64,000 nucleotides of DNA from Gemmatimonadota bacterium (GCA_028873815.1 JAPPNN010000080.1:1-64000); one strand, 5' to 3'; shown: positions 54,952 to 64,000, counted from the first letter of the stretch. Notes: generated from the letters alone by a model not told the origin. A program made the numbers and translations.

Positions 54952-56601
54952 CTATCCGCCGAAGGGACGCATGCGGCCCCTCATGCGGTCCATGCGTTCC
55001 TGCTGTTGCGCCTGGAGCTGCGCAGCGCCGATCAGCGCGGTTTCCTCGCCTTCCTCCAGTCCGGCGAGGATTTCGGCGTAGTCGTAGTCGCCGATCCCCA
55101 TCACCACCGGCCGCGGCGCGATGTTGCCGAGTTCGTCCATCACGAACACGACCGCGGGACGGAAGGATGGATCCCCCATGCTTCCGCCCATTGCTCCCAT
55201 CATCCCCATTCCGGCACCCCGGTTGCCGCCCATGCCCGCGCCCTGGGCGCGTTGCCAGCCACCAACAGGCCCCGCACCACGGCCTCTCCGTGCGGTTTCG
55301 GCGTTCTCGGCGTTCTGGTCGCCGTCGGCGGCCACTTGCGCATCCTGCCCTGGAGCGTCGGCCTCGGCGCCTCCGTTCGTCCCGGCTGCCACCTCCTGGC
55401 CCCCGGACCCGCCCGCGCGCCAACCCTCGCGCATGGCGGCCATGAGCACGCGTGCCGAATCCGCCGTGATCTCGCCCGACTGCATCTTCTCGCGAATGCT
55501 CGCCATTTCGCCCGCCGCGGGTCCGCCACCGGCGCCAGGGCGCCCGAAACCGCCGCGCCCTCCCATGTCCGTCTCCACCCCGGCACGCGCCGCCGCCTGG
55601 GCCATCAGCTCGCCCCAGGCAGCGTTTTCGACCGAGACGGCTTGCGGATCAAGACCCAGCACCTCGGCCGCGGGCGCGACCTCATAGGGCTGGACCACGG
55701 CGCTGTTGGGCACCGTGAGGGTCTGCAATCGCTCATCGACCAGGACTTCCACCTCGGCGTTCATGCCCGGCTTCAGAAGGCCGGCGCGGTTGTCGAGCAA
55801 GACGATGACCGGGAACATGGTCACGTTCTGATTGACTACGGCCTGGGGCTCGATCTTCTCGATTTCACCCTGAAAGGTCCGGTCCGGAAAGGCTTCGACC
55901 CGCACGGTGGCGACCATTCCCGAGGTCAGCTGTCCCATGTCGGTCTCGTCGACCAGGGTGCGCACGCGCATGTCGTCGAGGTTGGCCATCATGAACAGCG
56001 TCGTGCCGCCCGACACGTTCTGGGTGGCCGACTGAATCACCTGCCCGGCCTCGACCAGCTTCTCGAGGATCGTCCCGGCCATCGGTGCCCTGATGGTCAC
56101 GTCGGTCCGGCGCAGCGTGGCCAGTTCCAGATTCGTGGTCGCCCGGACCAGCGCCGACTGGGCATTGGCGTATTCCAGTTGCTTGCTCTCGTACTCCTGG
56201 GCCGTGATGACCTCGACCCTCAGCAGGGTGTCGCTGCGTTCGAGCTGGCGCTGGGCGATGTTCATGCGCTCGCGCGCCACCGCCAGGTCCGCCTCGGCCT
56301 GCTCGTACGCGTTGTTCACGTCACGCGGGTCGACCTGGGCCAGAAGCGTCCCCGGCTCGACCTCGTCTCCCGAGTCGACGTGGAGCTCGAGGATCTCGCC
56401 GGACGCCTTGGACTTCACCTCGACCTTCAGCACCGGCTCCAGCTCACCGGTCGCTTCGGCGGTGATCCGGAGGTCGCGGATCTCGGCTGGGACGGTTTGG
56501 ATGCTTACGGCCTCTTCCTCGGGTTCGGCCTCGCATCCGCCCACGGCCACCCCGGCCAGGAGGGTTGCGGCAATCACGCCTGATCCTTGCAGTCGCATCA
56601 A
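54952..56601 (-). CDS. macA: MacA/RND-type periplasmic adaptor with long insertion
   Basis: A 549-residue adaptor. A lipobox-like [13 protein letters not shown] anchors it. Lipoyl/hairpin parts are present ([40 protein letters not shown]), as is a beta-barrel domain ([20 protein letters not shown]) and a membrane-proximal part split by a long insertion. The insertion (about 350-490) is rich in Gly, Met, Asn and Ala ([35 protein letters not shown]). Normal MacA proteins have about 370 residues. Start overlaps the ATPase stop (ATGA). Substrate unknown. Confidence 0.85.
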   Translation of the reverse strand: MMRLQGSGVIAATLLAGVAVGGCEAEPEEEAVSIQTVPAEIRDLRITAEATGELEPVLKVEVKSKASGEILELHVDSGDEVEPGTLLAQVDPRDVNNAYEQAEADLAVARERMNIAQRQLERSDTLLRVEVITAQEYESKQLEYANAQSALVRATTNLELATLRRTDVTIRAPMAGTILEKLVEAGQVIQSATQNVSGGTTLFMMANLDDMRVRTLVDETDMGQLTSGMVATVRVEAFPDRTFQGEIEKIEPQAVVNQNVTMFPVIVLLDNRAGLLKPGMNAEVEVLVDERLQTLTVPNSAVVQPYEVAPAAEVLGLDPQAVSVENAAWGELMAQAAARAGVETDMGGRGGFGRPGAGGGPAAGEMASIREKMQSGEITADSARVLMAAMREGWRAGGSGGQEVAAGTNGGAEADAPGQDAQVAADGDQNAENAETARRGRGAGPVGGWQRAQGAGMGGNRGAGMGMMGAMGGSMGDPSFRPAVVFVMDELGNIAPRPVVMGIGDYDYAEILAGLEEGEETALIGAAQLQAQQQERMDRMRGRMRPFGG

Positions 56602-57347
56602 TTCATCATCCCTTCGTTGAAAAAATCGCGGTCCACCAGTCCATCGGTCAGATGAATCTGGCGCGACGCGGACGCGGCAATGTCGGGTTCGTGCGTCACC
56701 ATCAGAATCGTCTGACCCGTCCTGTTCAGCTCCACGAGGATCTGGACGATCTCGCGGGACGTGGTCGAGTCCAGGTTCCCGGTCGGCTCGTCGGCCAGGA
56801 GAAGCGCGGGATCGTTGACGAGAGCCCGCGCGATGGCCACGCGCTGACGTTGCCCTCCCGAGAGTTCGGGCGGCTTGTGGTGCATCCGGTCGCCCAGACC
56901 CACGCGTTCGAGCTTCTCCTCGGCACGCTTCCGACGCTGCCTGGCCGGCACTCCCGCGTAGATGAGCGGAAGTTCCACGTTGTGAAGCGCCGTGGCCCGC
57001 GGCAGCAGGTTGAAGGTCTGGAAGACGAAGCCGATGTCGCGATTGCGCACGCGCGCCAGCTGGTCGTCCGACAGCTCCGACACCTTTCGTCCGTTCAGCC
57101 AGTATTGGCCGGCGGTCGGCGTATCCAGGCAGCCGATCAGGTTCATGAAGGTGGACTTGCCGCTCCCCGACGCACCCATGATCGCCACGAATTCGCCCCG
57201 GCTGACCTCAAGATCCACGCCCCGCACCGCCCGCACGGTCTCGGCTCCAAGCACGTAGTATTTTCGCAGCCCCTCCGTGCGGATGATCATCCCGTTCGCC
57301 CCTGCGCCACTCCCGTTTCCGCTTCTCCCATGCCCGTTCATCATCAC
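56598..57347 (-). CDS. ABC transporter ATPase (MacB/LolD type)
   Basis: A 249-residue ATP-binding subunit. Walker [17 protein letters not shown]-loop [17 protein letters not shown], signature [13 protein letters not shown], Walker [15 protein letters not shown] and the His of [11 protein letters not shown] are all intact. The N-terminus has a Gly/Asn-rich tail of about 20 residues that could be leader-like or an extension. It energises the separate permease two genes downstream. ATGA overlaps with both TolC (upstream) and the adaptor (downstream). Confidence 0.94.
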   Translation of the reverse strand: MMMNGHGRSGNGSGAGANGMIIRTEGLRKYYVLGAETVRAVRGVDLEVSRGEFVAIMGASGSGKSTFMNLIGCLDTPTAGQYWLNGRKVSELSDDQLARVRNRDIGFVFQTFNLLPRATALHNVELPLIYAGVPARQRRKRAEEKLERVGLGDRMHHKPPELSGGQRQRVAIARALVNDPALLLADEPTGNLDSTTSREIVQILVELNRTGQTILMVTHEPDIAASASRQIHLTDGLVDRDFFNEGMMN

Positions 57348-58651
57348 AAATCCCTCCCCACAATCGATTCAAGTTCCGCTTTGGCAAGCGCATAGTCATA
57401 CCTTGCCGTCACCAGGTTGGCCTCGGCCTGATCCAGCGCCACCTGGCTCGTGATCACATCGAGAATCGCGGCCTCCTGCACGCCGTAGCGCGCACGGATG
57501 AGCCTCAAATCCTCTTCGGCCACGACAACCGCGTCCTGCGCGATCAGAATGGCCTGCTGCTGGGTCTCCAGCGTCCGCAGGGCGGAGTCGATGCTCTGCC
57601 GCACGCCCCTGCGCGCGTCGTCCTCCGACAGCCGGGCTACCCGCCTGCTCTCGGACGCCTGGCTGACGTTCTGCTCGCGCTGGAATCCGTCGAAGAGCTG
57701 GTAGCTGCCCGAAAGGCGGAAGTTCCAGCTCGTGTTGCCACCGTTGAAGGTCGGATCCTGGTTGGCCCACGTGTACCCTGACGAAACCGAGAGCGAGGGC
57801 AGGTACGAACTCCGGGCGTTGCCGACCGCGGACCGTGCAACCGCCGAGGCCGCCTCGGCCGCCCGCACAGCCGGCGACACCGACTCGGCCAGCGCGATGA
57901 TCTCCGGTTCACTGAGCAGGAGCGGCGCCGGATCGAGATTCTCCGGAAGCACCGGCACCACGGGCCCGGGCGCTCCCACCTGGCGACCCAGGGAGAAACG
58001 TGCGACTCGCAGTTGATTGCGCGCCTGCAGCACCGCCTGGAGCGCGTTGGCGAGTTCCAGCCTGGTGCGCAGCGTGTCGGACCGCGTGGCCGTCCCGGCC
58101 AGCATGCGCGCCCGGCTGATCGCGAGACTCTCTTCGGCTCGCTCGACGCTCGCCTCCGCAACAGCGACCAGTTCGAACTGGCGCAGCGCGTTCATGAACA
58201 GGGTCCGCGTCTGCAGGATCACCGCAAAGCGCTGGTCCTGAAGCCGGGCCTCGGCCTCCATGATGCTCGATTCGGTACGTCCCAGCTCGTGGAACTTGCG
58301 CCCGCCCTGGAAGACCTGGTAGTTCGCGCTGAGCGAAGCGTTGTAGGAGTCGTTGCTCCCCGTCACGACGCGCTGGGTCGTGGGATCGAAGCGGTCGAGG
58401 CTCTGCACCGACGCGCCCGAGCCGACGCTGATGTTCGGCAGGAAGGACCCCCAGGCACGGCGGCGCGAACTGCCGGCGTTGCTGAGGGTGGCCTGACTCT
58501 GAGCCAGCTGCGGACTGTGGATCAGCGCCATTTCCAGCGCTTCGTCCATCGTCATTTCCTGGCCGGTCTCCTGGGCGAGCGCCAGGTCCGGCGCGGTCGC
58601 CGGCGCCATGATCGCCAGACCGGCCAACCATATTCCAAACGCGTGTTTCAC
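57344..58651 (-). CDS. TolC-family outer-membrane channel
   Basis: A 435-residue TolC-type protein from GTG 58651, chosen because it begins a good signal peptide ([20 protein letters not shown]) with GGAGA about 11 bases before; a GTG at 58687 would overlap the upstream gene. The body is two repeats of long helices with strands ([60 protein letters not shown]). It forms the exit channel for the MacAB pair encoded immediately downstream. Confidence 0.88.
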   Translation of the reverse strand: MKHAFGIWLAGLAIMAPATAPDLALAQETGQEMTMDEALEMALIHSPQLAQSQATLSNAGSSRRRAWGSFLPNISVGSGASVQSLDRFDPTTQRVVTGSNDSYNASLSANYQVFQGGRKFHELGRTESSIMEAEARLQDQRFAVILQTRTLFMNALRQFELVAVAEASVERAEESLAISRARMLAGTATRSDTLRTRLELANALQAVLQARNQLRVARFSLGRQVGAPGPVVPVLPENLDPAPLLLSEPEIIALAESVSPAVRAAEAASAVARSAVGNARSSYLPSLSVSSGYTWANQDPTFNGGNTSWNFRLSGSYQLFDGFQREQNVSQASESRRVARLSEDDARRGVRQSIDSALRTLETQQQAILIAQDAVVVAEEDLRLIRARYGVQEAAILDVITSQVALDQAEANLVTARYDYALAKAELESIVGRDL

Positions 58652-58655
58652 GATA

Positions 58656-59138
58656 TCAACAATCTCCGTTTCTTTCCGGCCTCTCACCCCTCCGCTCCTC
58701 GCCGGACGAATCGCGGTCGCGGTCGCGATCGCCGAACCTGATCACCAGGAGCGAATCGTACAGCGCCCGCTCCTCCGGCAGCAGAATGGCCTTGATGGAG
58801 TCCCTGGTGGCGCGGAACAGATCTCTCCGCCGCGGCTCGTACGCCTCCCGAATCGGCTCGTACGCCGCACGAAACTCCTCGTCCAAAGCCCGCATGCGGA
58901 CCGTAAAGTGCTGTATGATTTCGTCTACCTCGGCGCGCTTGGCGGGCGTGAGGCCGACTTCGTCAATGACAAGACGCCGGTCTTCGCGGCCACGTTCGTC
59001 CCTCGACTCCGGTTGTTCCGCCAGTCCCGCGTCCGTGCGGCCCGCCTGCCACGCCAGACCCCCGAGGAACCCGGCCGCCGCGACAACGACCAGGAGCGCA
59101 CCCGACACGACCCGTGCCCGTTTCAACCTGGCCATCAC
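58656..59138 (-). CDS. Spy/CpxP-like periplasmic protein with membrane anchor
   Basis: A 160-residue protein. One N-terminal membrane segment (SGALLVVVAAAGFLGGLAWQ) precedes a helical domain with LTPAKRAEVDEIIQHFTVRM and LFRATRDSIKAILLPEERAL, the pattern of Spy/CpxP-like chaperones or heavy-metal resistance sensors. The C-terminus is very charged (RFGDRDRDRDSSGEERRGER). It overlaps the preceding gene (ATGA) and ends five bases before TolC. A role in sensing or chaperoning envelope stress is plausible. Confidence 0.65.
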   Translation of the reverse strand: MMARLKRARVVSGALLVVVAAAGFLGGLAWQAGRTDAGLAEQPESRDERGREDRRLVIDEVGLTPAKRAEVDEIIQHFTVRMRALDEEFRAAYEPIREAYEPRRRDLFRATRDSIKAILLPEERALYDSLLVIRFGDRDRDRDSSGEERRGERPERNGDC

Positions 59139-59521
59139 GGACGATTCCCTTCCACGAAGGCCATGAAGGCCACCGAGCTCGAGTGTGCCTCACCGGTGAT
59201 GGCGGTCTCCAGCACCTCGTCGCTGAAATCGCTCGCCAGCACATCTTCGAGAACGAGAGGCGTCCCCGGACCGGAGTCGCGGACCGCCTCGCTGCCCACC
59301 ATGATCGCGGCGATGACGGCGGCAGCCAGCGCAACGGGTATGAGGCTGCGCGACCACCCCGAAAGCACGAGCTCGACCGATTCCCGCGCCCGATCACGTC
59401 GACGGGCGAGCTCGAACGCCGCCCGATCCATGATCTCCGTCCGGAACCGCTCCCAATAGCCGGGACAGTCGTGCGCCGGGTCCAGGACCCGCAACAACCT
59501 GATACGCTTTTCGTCTTCCAT
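59135..59521 (-). CDS. Putative membrane anti-sigma-like protein
   Basis: A 128-residue protein with a basic N-terminal helix (RIRLLRVLDPAHDCPGYWER) and a single membrane segment (SLIPVALAAAVIAAIMVGSE); the periplasmic part is short and acidic (LEDVLASDFSDEVLETAITG). It follows the sigma-factor gene with seven bases between, the position of an anti-sigma factor, but no zinc-binding motif (HxxxCxxC) is present. ATG 59521 has GAGG five bases upstream. The call rests on position and layout. Confidence 0.6.
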   Translation of the reverse strand: MEDEKRIRLLRVLDPAHDCPGYWERFRTEIMDRAAFELARRRDRARESVELVLSGWSRSLIPVALAAAVIAAIMVGSEAVRDSGPGTPLVLEDVLASDFSDEVLETAITGEAHSSSVAFMAFVEGNRP

Positions 59522-59528
59522 ACCCACC

Positions 59529-60086
59529 TCAACTCGTTATTACGTGGTCCCGCCAGCCGGACAATTCAACACGCAACGCCTTTCTCGCGAAGTGCAGATG
59601 CGATCTGACCGTCCCGGAAGGCATTCCAAGCCGCTCGGCGATCTCGGAGTGCTTCCAGCCCTCAAGATCGTGCAAAAGAACGATCTCGCGCTGGACTTCG
59701 CTCAGTTTTTTCAATGCCTCCTGGAGGCTTTCCCGCAGTTCGGCGAGGCTCGCCGCCTTTTCAGGACTCGGCCCCGTGTTGGCGGCGCTCGCCGGAATCG
59801 GATCGCCTCTGCGCAGGCTCTCCCGCCGAATCAGGTTGCGCGAGCGGTTTCGCACAATCGTTAGAAACCACCCGGCGAACCGATCCGGATTCCGACAGTC
59901 TTCCAGCCGTCGCAGCGCCACCATGAACGACTCCTGAACCGCGTCCTCCGCGTCCTGTTGTCTGCCAATGACGCTCAGGGCGATGGAGAACGCCGGCTGC
60001 TGATACCGGCGGACCAGTTCCCCAAACGACTCAGCGTGTCCGCTGCGCGCCCGGGTCACCAACTCGGCGTCGGTCCGTTCCTTCAT
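59529..60086 (-). CDS. ECF RNA polymerase sigma factor
   Basis: A 185-residue ECF sigma factor. Region 2: ELVRRYQQPAFSIALSVIGR with AEDAVQESFMVALRRLEDCR; region 4: LSEVQREIVLLHDLEGWKHS and an HTH (IAERLGMPSGTVRSHLHFAR). It heads a same-strand run of seven closely packed genes that includes the complete MacAB-TolC exporter, so the exporter may be regulated autogenously with its own sigma factor. ATG 60086 is clear. Confidence 0.88.
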   Translation of the reverse strand: MKERTDAELVTRARSGHAESFGELVRRYQQPAFSIALSVIGRQQDAEDAVQESFMVALRRLEDCRNPDRFAGWFLTIVRNRSRNLIRRESLRRGDPIPASAANTGPSPEKAASLAELRESLQEALKKLSEVQREIVLLHDLEGWKHSEIAERLGMPSGTVRSHLHFARKALRVELSGWRDHVITS

Positions 60087-60191
60087 TCCTTGGGAGTAGA
60101 CACCTGTATCGGCCTCCCCGTTGAAGCAGTTCCGCCTGGTGGTCGATGGATGGACAGCCCCACCGGGGCAGTCGTTAGCGTGGCCGAGCCG

Positions 60192-60719
60192 TCACGACCG
60201 TGTCGGATTCGCACCACGCCGCCCACGACGAAACGGACGCGTCCGCGATCCCTTGCGCCGTCGTCCCTTCGCCGGCCCTGACGCTTCGTCATGGCCCGAC
60301 CGCACGTCGGCAACCAGACCGGCCAACTCCTCTTCGGGAATCTCATCGATCCCTCTGGCCAATACGTACAAGGGGCGCTCGGGATTCGGCCGGTCGCCGG
60401 ACGCCTCGAAGGTCAGGTGCAGCAACTGCGGCCCTGCGTCGACCCCGGTGCCTACGCTGGTCGTCCCGGTCACGCGCACGGTCCACTTCTCCTGTGCGAC
60501 CTCGATCTCTCGCGACATGCGCGAGTCGGGCACGCCCTGCGCGGCTTCACGCGCCGTCTGCAGCGGCGGCTGCGCCCTCGCCGGCATCGGCTTGCCGGAC
60601 GAGGCGCGCTTCCGGTCGCGAGACGGCCGGTATCCGCGCGGCTGACTCATGACTTCCCGCACCGAGGCAGGAGGTTGTGGCGCGGGCGGCTCTCGTCCGG
60701 TGTCGTCCGATCGATCCAT
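60192..60719 (-). CDS. Conserved hypothetical protein with basic tail
   Basis: A 175-residue protein from ATG 60719, which overlaps the HNH stop (ATGA). Residues 1-75 are Pro/Arg-rich and probably disordered. The central part is folded (SREIEVAQEKWTVRVTGTTS, LLHLTFEASGDRPNPERPLY, GIDEIPEEELAGLVADVR), and the C-terminus is strongly basic (AKGRRRKGSRTRPFRRGRRG), which suggests nucleic-acid contact. I do not recognise the family. Coupling to the HNH gene hints at a shared task. Confidence 0.55.
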   Translation of the reverse strand: MDRSDDTGREPPAPQPPASVREVMSQPRGYRPSRDRKRASSGKPMPARAQPPLQTAREAAQGVPDSRMSREIEVAQEKWTVRVTGTTSVGTGVDAGPQLLHLTFEASGDRPNPERPLYVLARGIDEIPEEELAGLVADVRSGHDEASGPAKGRRRKGSRTRPFRRGRRGANPTRS

Positions 60720-61285
60720 CAGTGACTCGGGCCCGTCGACTCCCATACAAGAGGCACGGCGTCGTCACCGAAGAACATCCGGATGTACTTCGCTTGAATG
60801 GGCGTTACCCGGCGCACGGCCCAGACGAGTTGCACGTGGTTGGGCTCCATCGGACGCCGCGGTAATTTCAATCCGACTTCGTGCGGCAGACGGTTCCCCT
60901 TGCGGTGATTGCAGGTGGAGCACGAGGTGACGACGTTGTCCCAGGAGTTCCCCCCACCCCGCGAGAGCGGGAGTACGTGGTCGCGCGTGAGGAACTCGCG
61001 AACGCGCAACTCCCGCTTGTGGCGCCGACAGTACTGACAGGTGTATTCGTCACGGGCGAACAGGAACGTGTTGGTGACCTGGCGGCGGAATCGCTTGGGA
61101 ACGTGCACGTAGCGAACCAGCCGGATGACGAGCGGGAACGGATACCGCGAGCGGACGGAGCGAAAGGCCCGGTGCGAGTCCTCTTCGAGAACTTCGGCCT
61201 TCTCGTCCAGGACCAGCCGGATCGCCCGCCGGGCAGGTACGATCATCAATGGCTCGTACGAAGCGTTGAGAGCCAGGCAACTCAC
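60719..61285 (-). CDS. HNH endonuclease
   Basis: A 188-residue HNH protein with start GTG 61285, supported by AGGAGGAGG seven bases upstream and by the family N-terminus LALNASYEPLMIVPARRAIR. The HNH site is FARDEYTCQYCRRHKRELRV, FLTRDHVLPLSRGGGNSWDN, and CSTCNHRKGNR, with two Cys pairs for structural zinc and the catalytic His in DHVLP. This subgroup is common and chromosomal; role in repair or processing is not established. ATGA overlap with the following basic protein. Confidence 0.88.
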   Translation of the reverse strand: MSCLALNASYEPLMIVPARRAIRLVLDEKAEVLEEDSHRAFRSVRSRYPFPLVIRLVRYVHVPKRFRRQVTNTFLFARDEYTCQYCRRHKRELRVREFLTRDHVLPLSRGGGNSWDNVVTSCSTCNHRKGNRLPHEVGLKLPRRPMEPNHVQLVWAVRRVTPIQAKYIRMFFGDDAVPLVWESTGPSH

Positions 61286-61387
61286 CCCGCAGCCTCCTCC
61301 TTGTTGTTCATGCCGCAAGACGCCGGGGACGGGCCCCGGCCACAACACGATAACGCATCGTCCGGCGGCGGTGAAAGCCGCGCCGGG

Positions 61388-63709
61388 TCACATCAGTTGC
61401 TGGGGGTCCCGGTCGAGCGAGACCCTCACGTCCCTGCCCGCGGGTCGAAAGTCCTCGGCGACCGCATGAAGTGCCCGTCCCACTTCGGACACGCGTCCCC
61501 GCAACAGCACGTGCCACCTGAAACGCCCGTGCAGCTTCTCGATCGGCGCCGGCGCCGGTCCAAGCACGTCCGGCCAAGGCTTACGGCGCGTGCGCAACCA
61601 TTCGCCGAGGCGTTCGGCAGCGGCCAGGGCGTCCTTCTGGACCGGGCTGCTCAGCAGGATCCTCGCCATTCGAACGCGCGGCGGATACGGAGGGTCGCGC
61701 CGCGCCTCCAGTTCGCGATCCGCAAACCCCCGGTAGTCGTGGGCGACCGCGGCCCGGATGACGTAGTGGTCGGGCACATAGGTTTGCACGATGACCTCGC
61801 CGGGCAACTGCGCCCGGCCCGCCCGCCCGGCCACCTGTGCGAGGAGTTGAAAGGTTCGTTCGCAGCTGCGGAAGTCGGGCAGGTGCAACCCGATATCGGC
61901 GTTGATCACGCCCACGAGCGTGACGCGTGGGAAGTCCAACCCCTTGGCGATCATCTGCGTGCCCAGCAGGATGTCCACCTTGCCGGTCCGAACCCGGTCC
62001 AGAATGTCCCGATGGGACCATTTGCCCCGGGTCGTGTCCACGTCCATCCGCGCCACGCGTGCCCCGGGAAAGCACTGCAGCAGGATGCGCTCCACCTGTT
62101 CGGTGCCCAGGCCGCCGAACGACAGGTCCCGGGAGCCGCAATGGGCACAGTCCCGCGTCGGCGCCTCGGTGTGGCCGCAGTGGTGGCAGATCATCAGGCC
62201 CCGGCCGCGATGGAGAGTCATCGAGACCGAGCACTGGAAGCACTCACCGACGGCGCCGCAGACCTCGCAGAGGGCGAAGGAGGCATAGCCGCGCCGGTTG
62301 AGCAGGAGAATCGTCTGCTCTCGCCGTTCGAGCCGGCGCCGCAACGCCTTGGTGAGCCTGGGGGACAGGGTTCGCGGAGGAGGGTCGGCGGCAAGCGTCC
62401 GCGGGTCCGGCGCCGCCGGGCCGACGTTCCGTCCGGCCGCGCCGACCGAACCTGCCCCTCCGGCCTGTCCCTCCCCTGCCCGCCCAGGTCGCGACCTGAG
62501 ATCCACAACGCGGACATCGGGAAGCACGCCGCCGCCCACGCGATCCGGGAGTTCCAGCAGCGCGTATTTTCCGGAACGCGCGTTCAGCCAGCTCTCCAGC
62601 GACGGGGTGGCCGACCCCAGGACGCACAACGCACCGTGCCTCGCCGCGCGCACCACCGCCACGTCACGGGCGTGATAGCGCGGAGACTCCGATTGCTTGT
62701 AGCTGCCGTCGTGCTCCTCGTCCACGACGATCGCACCGACGTTCGCAACAGGTGCGAACACCGCCGATCTGGGCCCGATGGCGATGCGTCTCTCGCCCGA
62801 CCGGAGCTGGTTCCACGCGTCGTAGCGCTCCCCGTCCGAGAGTCCGGAATGCAACACCGCGACAAGGTCCCCGAACGCTCCTCGAAAGCGTGAAACGGTC
62901 TGGGGCGTCAGCGCGATTTCGGGCACGAGCATGAGGGCCCCGCCACCGCGCTCGAGCACACGCCGGATGAGTTCGATGTAGACGAGCGTCTTCCCCGAAC
63001 TTGTGACGCCGTGAAGCAGAAACGTGCCCCCGCCGTCACCAAGCGTGGCGTACATTCTTTCCAGAACCCCGCGCTGCGCCGTGGTCGGCGCCAACGTCCT
63101 CCCATTCTCGGCCGGCTGGTCGCCGAACGGGTCGCGAACGACCGGCTCCCGGGTCACACGCGCGAGCCCCTTGGCCTCCAGCCCCCTGATCACGCCCCGG
63201 CTGAAGCCGCTTTCGACCAGGGCGGCCAGCGTCCGTTTTCCTCCAGCCTGCTGGAGCTGTTCGTAGGCTTCCCGCTGGCGCTTGGCGCGCCCGAAGGTGT
63301 CCTCGAGCTCGTCGAGCGTGCCGATCGAACGGGCAACGGTGACGACCGCGCGCATCCGCGGAAGGGGGCGATTTCCGGCCGCGCTTGCCATGCGGGCCGG
63401 CAGCATGGCCTTGAGCACGATGCCCACCGGCGCCACGTAGTAGTCGGACATCCAGCGGGCGAGTCCGAGCAACTCGCCGCCAACTACGGGTTCGGTGTCG
63501 AGCACCGACCGCACCTCGCGCACCCGCGGCACTTCGGTCCCCGGTCCCAGCACCCACCCGACGAGGGTTCGTCGTCTGAACGGGACCTCCACGCGAACTC
63601 CGACGGCGGGTGCCTCGCCGGCGACGCTGTAGGTGAACGACCGGCGCACCGGAACCGGCAGCGCGACTCTGATCAGCGACCGCGGTCCCGACGGCGTCAC
63701 GTCAGCCAC
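61388..63709 (-). CDS. priA: PriA primosomal helicase
   Basis: A 773-residue PriA. An N-terminal 3' DNA-binding domain (VALPVPVRRSFTYSV) precedes a winged helix, then a helicase core with Walker A HGVTSSGKTLVYIE, DEEH box VVDEEHDGSYKQSE, and the zinc-binding Cys clusters (CEVCGAVGECFQC, CHHCGHTEAPTRDCAHC). The helicase C-terminal lobe holds GTQMIAKGLDFPRVTLVGV. It restarts stalled replication forks. An insertion of about 40 residues rich in Gly, Ala and Pro sits between the DEEH lobe and the zinc region. The start is GTG 63709. Confidence 0.93.
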   Translation of the reverse strand: MADVTPSGPRSLIRVALPVPVRRSFTYSVAGEAPAVGVRVEVPFRRRTLVGWVLGPGTEVPRVREVRSVLDTEPVVGGELLGLARWMSDYYVAPVGIVLKAMLPARMASAAGNRPLPRMRAVVTVARSIGTLDELEDTFGRAKRQREAYEQLQQAGGKRTLAALVESGFSRGVIRGLEAKGLARVTREPVVRDPFGDQPAENGRTLAPTTAQRGVLERMYATLGDGGGTFLLHGVTSSGKTLVYIELIRRVLERGGGALMLVPEIALTPQTVSRFRGAFGDLVAVLHSGLSDGERYDAWNQLRSGERRIAIGPRSAVFAPVANVGAIVVDEEHDGSYKQSESPRYHARDVAVVRAARHGALCVLGSATPSLESWLNARSGKYALLELPDRVGGGVLPDVRVVDLRSRPGRAGEGQAGGAGSVGAAGRNVGPAAPDPRTLAADPPPRTLSPRLTKALRRRLERREQTILLLNRRGYASFALCEVCGAVGECFQCSVSMTLHRGRGLMICHHCGHTEAPTRDCAHCGSRDLSFGGLGTEQVERILLQCFPGARVARMDVDTTRGKWSHRDILDRVRTGKVDILLGTQMIAKGLDFPRVTLVGVINADIGLHLPDFRSCERTFQLLAQVAGRAGRAQLPGEVIVQTYVPDHYVIRAAVAHDYRGFADRELEARRDPPYPPRVRMARILLSSPVQKDALAAAERLGEWLRTRRKPWPDVLGPAPAPIEKLHGRFRWHVLLRGRVSEVGRALHAVAEDFRPAGRDVRVSLDRDPQQLM

Positions 63710-63736
63710 ACGGCCCTGCTCCGGTCGGGCTGGCGA

Positions 63737-64000
63737 TCAGCCGTCCAGGAGCAGAAAGACGTCCTGCTGGGGCTTCGCGACCGTGACTTCCGGTCCGTTC
63801 GGACCCATGTGGACGTTGATCTCGGTGCGCAGACCTACCTCACCCGCGATGTAGATGCCGGGCTCGACCGAGAACCCCACCCCGGGAACCAGCACGCGGT
63901 CATCTCGCGTCTCGAGATTGTCGAGGTTCGGGCCGCGGCCGTGGATGTCGCGATCGATCGAGTGGCCGGTGCGGTGGATGAAGTACTCCCCGTATCCCGC
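63737..64000 (-). CDS. M24 metallopeptidase, C-terminal part (runs off the window)
   Basis: The last 87 residues of an M24 peptidase, cut by the window edge. The visible part includes the metal and active-site region YGEYFIHRTGHSIDRD (His), VPGVGFSVEPGIYIAGEVGL (Glu) and RTEINVHMGPNG (Glu in place of the usual R-x-E-D), ending PQQDVFLLLDG. It would be an Xaa-Pro peptidase or creatinase-like enzyme. The stop lies 27 bases upstream of priA, so the two could be co-transcribed. Confidence 0.85.
   Translation of the reverse strand, partial: AGYGEYFIHRTGHSIDRDIHGRGPNLDNLETRDDRVLVPGVGFSVEPGIYIAGEVGLRTEINVHMGPNGPEVTVAKPQQDVFLLLDG

Noticed and set aside
55006..56583. 525-codon plus-strand frame over the adaptor gene
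   Set aside because: Shadow of the minus-strand MacA-like gene; His/Arg/Leu-rich with no recognisable fold.
60881..62893. 670-codon open frame on the plus strand across HNH and PriA
   Set aside because: Antisense to two well-recognised genes; such long shadows are expected in GC-rich DNA. The reading is Arg/Pro/Gly-rich with no domain.
1..64000. tRNA, rRNA, CRISPR arrays, insertion sequences, integrases, riboswitches
   Set aside because: Looked for cloverleaf-like ends, regularly spaced repeats, transposase motifs and integrase catalytic residues; none were convincing.

Overview
The window is a GC-rich chromosomal segment from a diderm bacterium. It carries an Omp85-type barrel, a TonB-dependent receptor, a TolC/MacAB exporter, many Sec-exported or lipoprotein-tethered proteins, plant-type LRR lipoproteins with Ig-like domains, and S9 and M24 peptidases. 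Together these recall Gemmatimonadota or a related environmental lineage. That assignment is an inference from gene style; no rRNA or tRNA gene is visible to anchor it.

Layout. 0.1-5.1 kb: a HicAB toxin-antitoxin pair, a large Omp85-like protein whose reading frame continues upstream into a HicA relic, a His-rich ZrgA-like lipoprotein and a HAD phosphatase. 5.5-10.6 kb: a tight five-gene cassette (alpha/beta hydrolase, AMP-forming ligase, WxWxIP flavin-dependent halogenase, acyl carrier protein, SDR reductase) that looks like a compact carrier-protein-based biosynthetic cluster. 10.6-27.3 kb: a defence island. It holds a dead XRE regulator, a small winged-helix protein, and a minus-strand block AIPR / DUF4420 PD-(D/E)XK / Z1 ATPase / GHKL (MutL/MORC-like) ATPase / Dcm methylase / Vsr, followed upstream by McrC and McrB. 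Next come a 5'-truncated second McrC, an orphan TumA-like antitoxin beside a TumE toxin relic, and a PD-(D/E)XK-plus-winged-helix AbiEi-like protein. The ATPase/Z1/DUF4420/AIPR core matches the gene content of the Mza defence system; here it is fused in one operon to a cytosine methylase and Vsr.

27.3-32 kb: small secreted proteins, an ArsR-SRPBCC pair under a perfect palindrome, and a MazEF pair. 32.1-37.1 kb: an overlapping operon of surface proteins, two tandem paralogous lipoproteins (two Ig-like domains plus LRRs) and a third protein in which the same Ig-like domains are joined to a beta-barrel. 37-51 kb: a LuxR-type regulator next to a cytochrome P450, an operon of S9 peptidase, Xaa-Pro aminopeptidase and MTHFR-like protein, a carboxypeptidase-regulatory-like protein beside a TonB receptor, a NAGPA-type glycosidase and threonine synthase.

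51-60 kb: two envelope-stress-like units. One is an ECF sigma / anti-sigma / double-PDZ set. The other runs sigma / membrane protein / Spy-like protein / TolC / MacB ATPase / MacA adaptor / permease as one overlapping operon, which suggests the exporter is co-expressed with its own sigma factor. 60-64 kb: a conserved basic protein, an HNH endonuclease, PriA helicase and the C-terminal end of an M24 peptidase.

Many starts are GTG or TTG with 4-bp stop/start overlaps (ATGA, GTGA, TTGA). I used these overlaps and visible Shine-Dalgarno sequences to choose starts.
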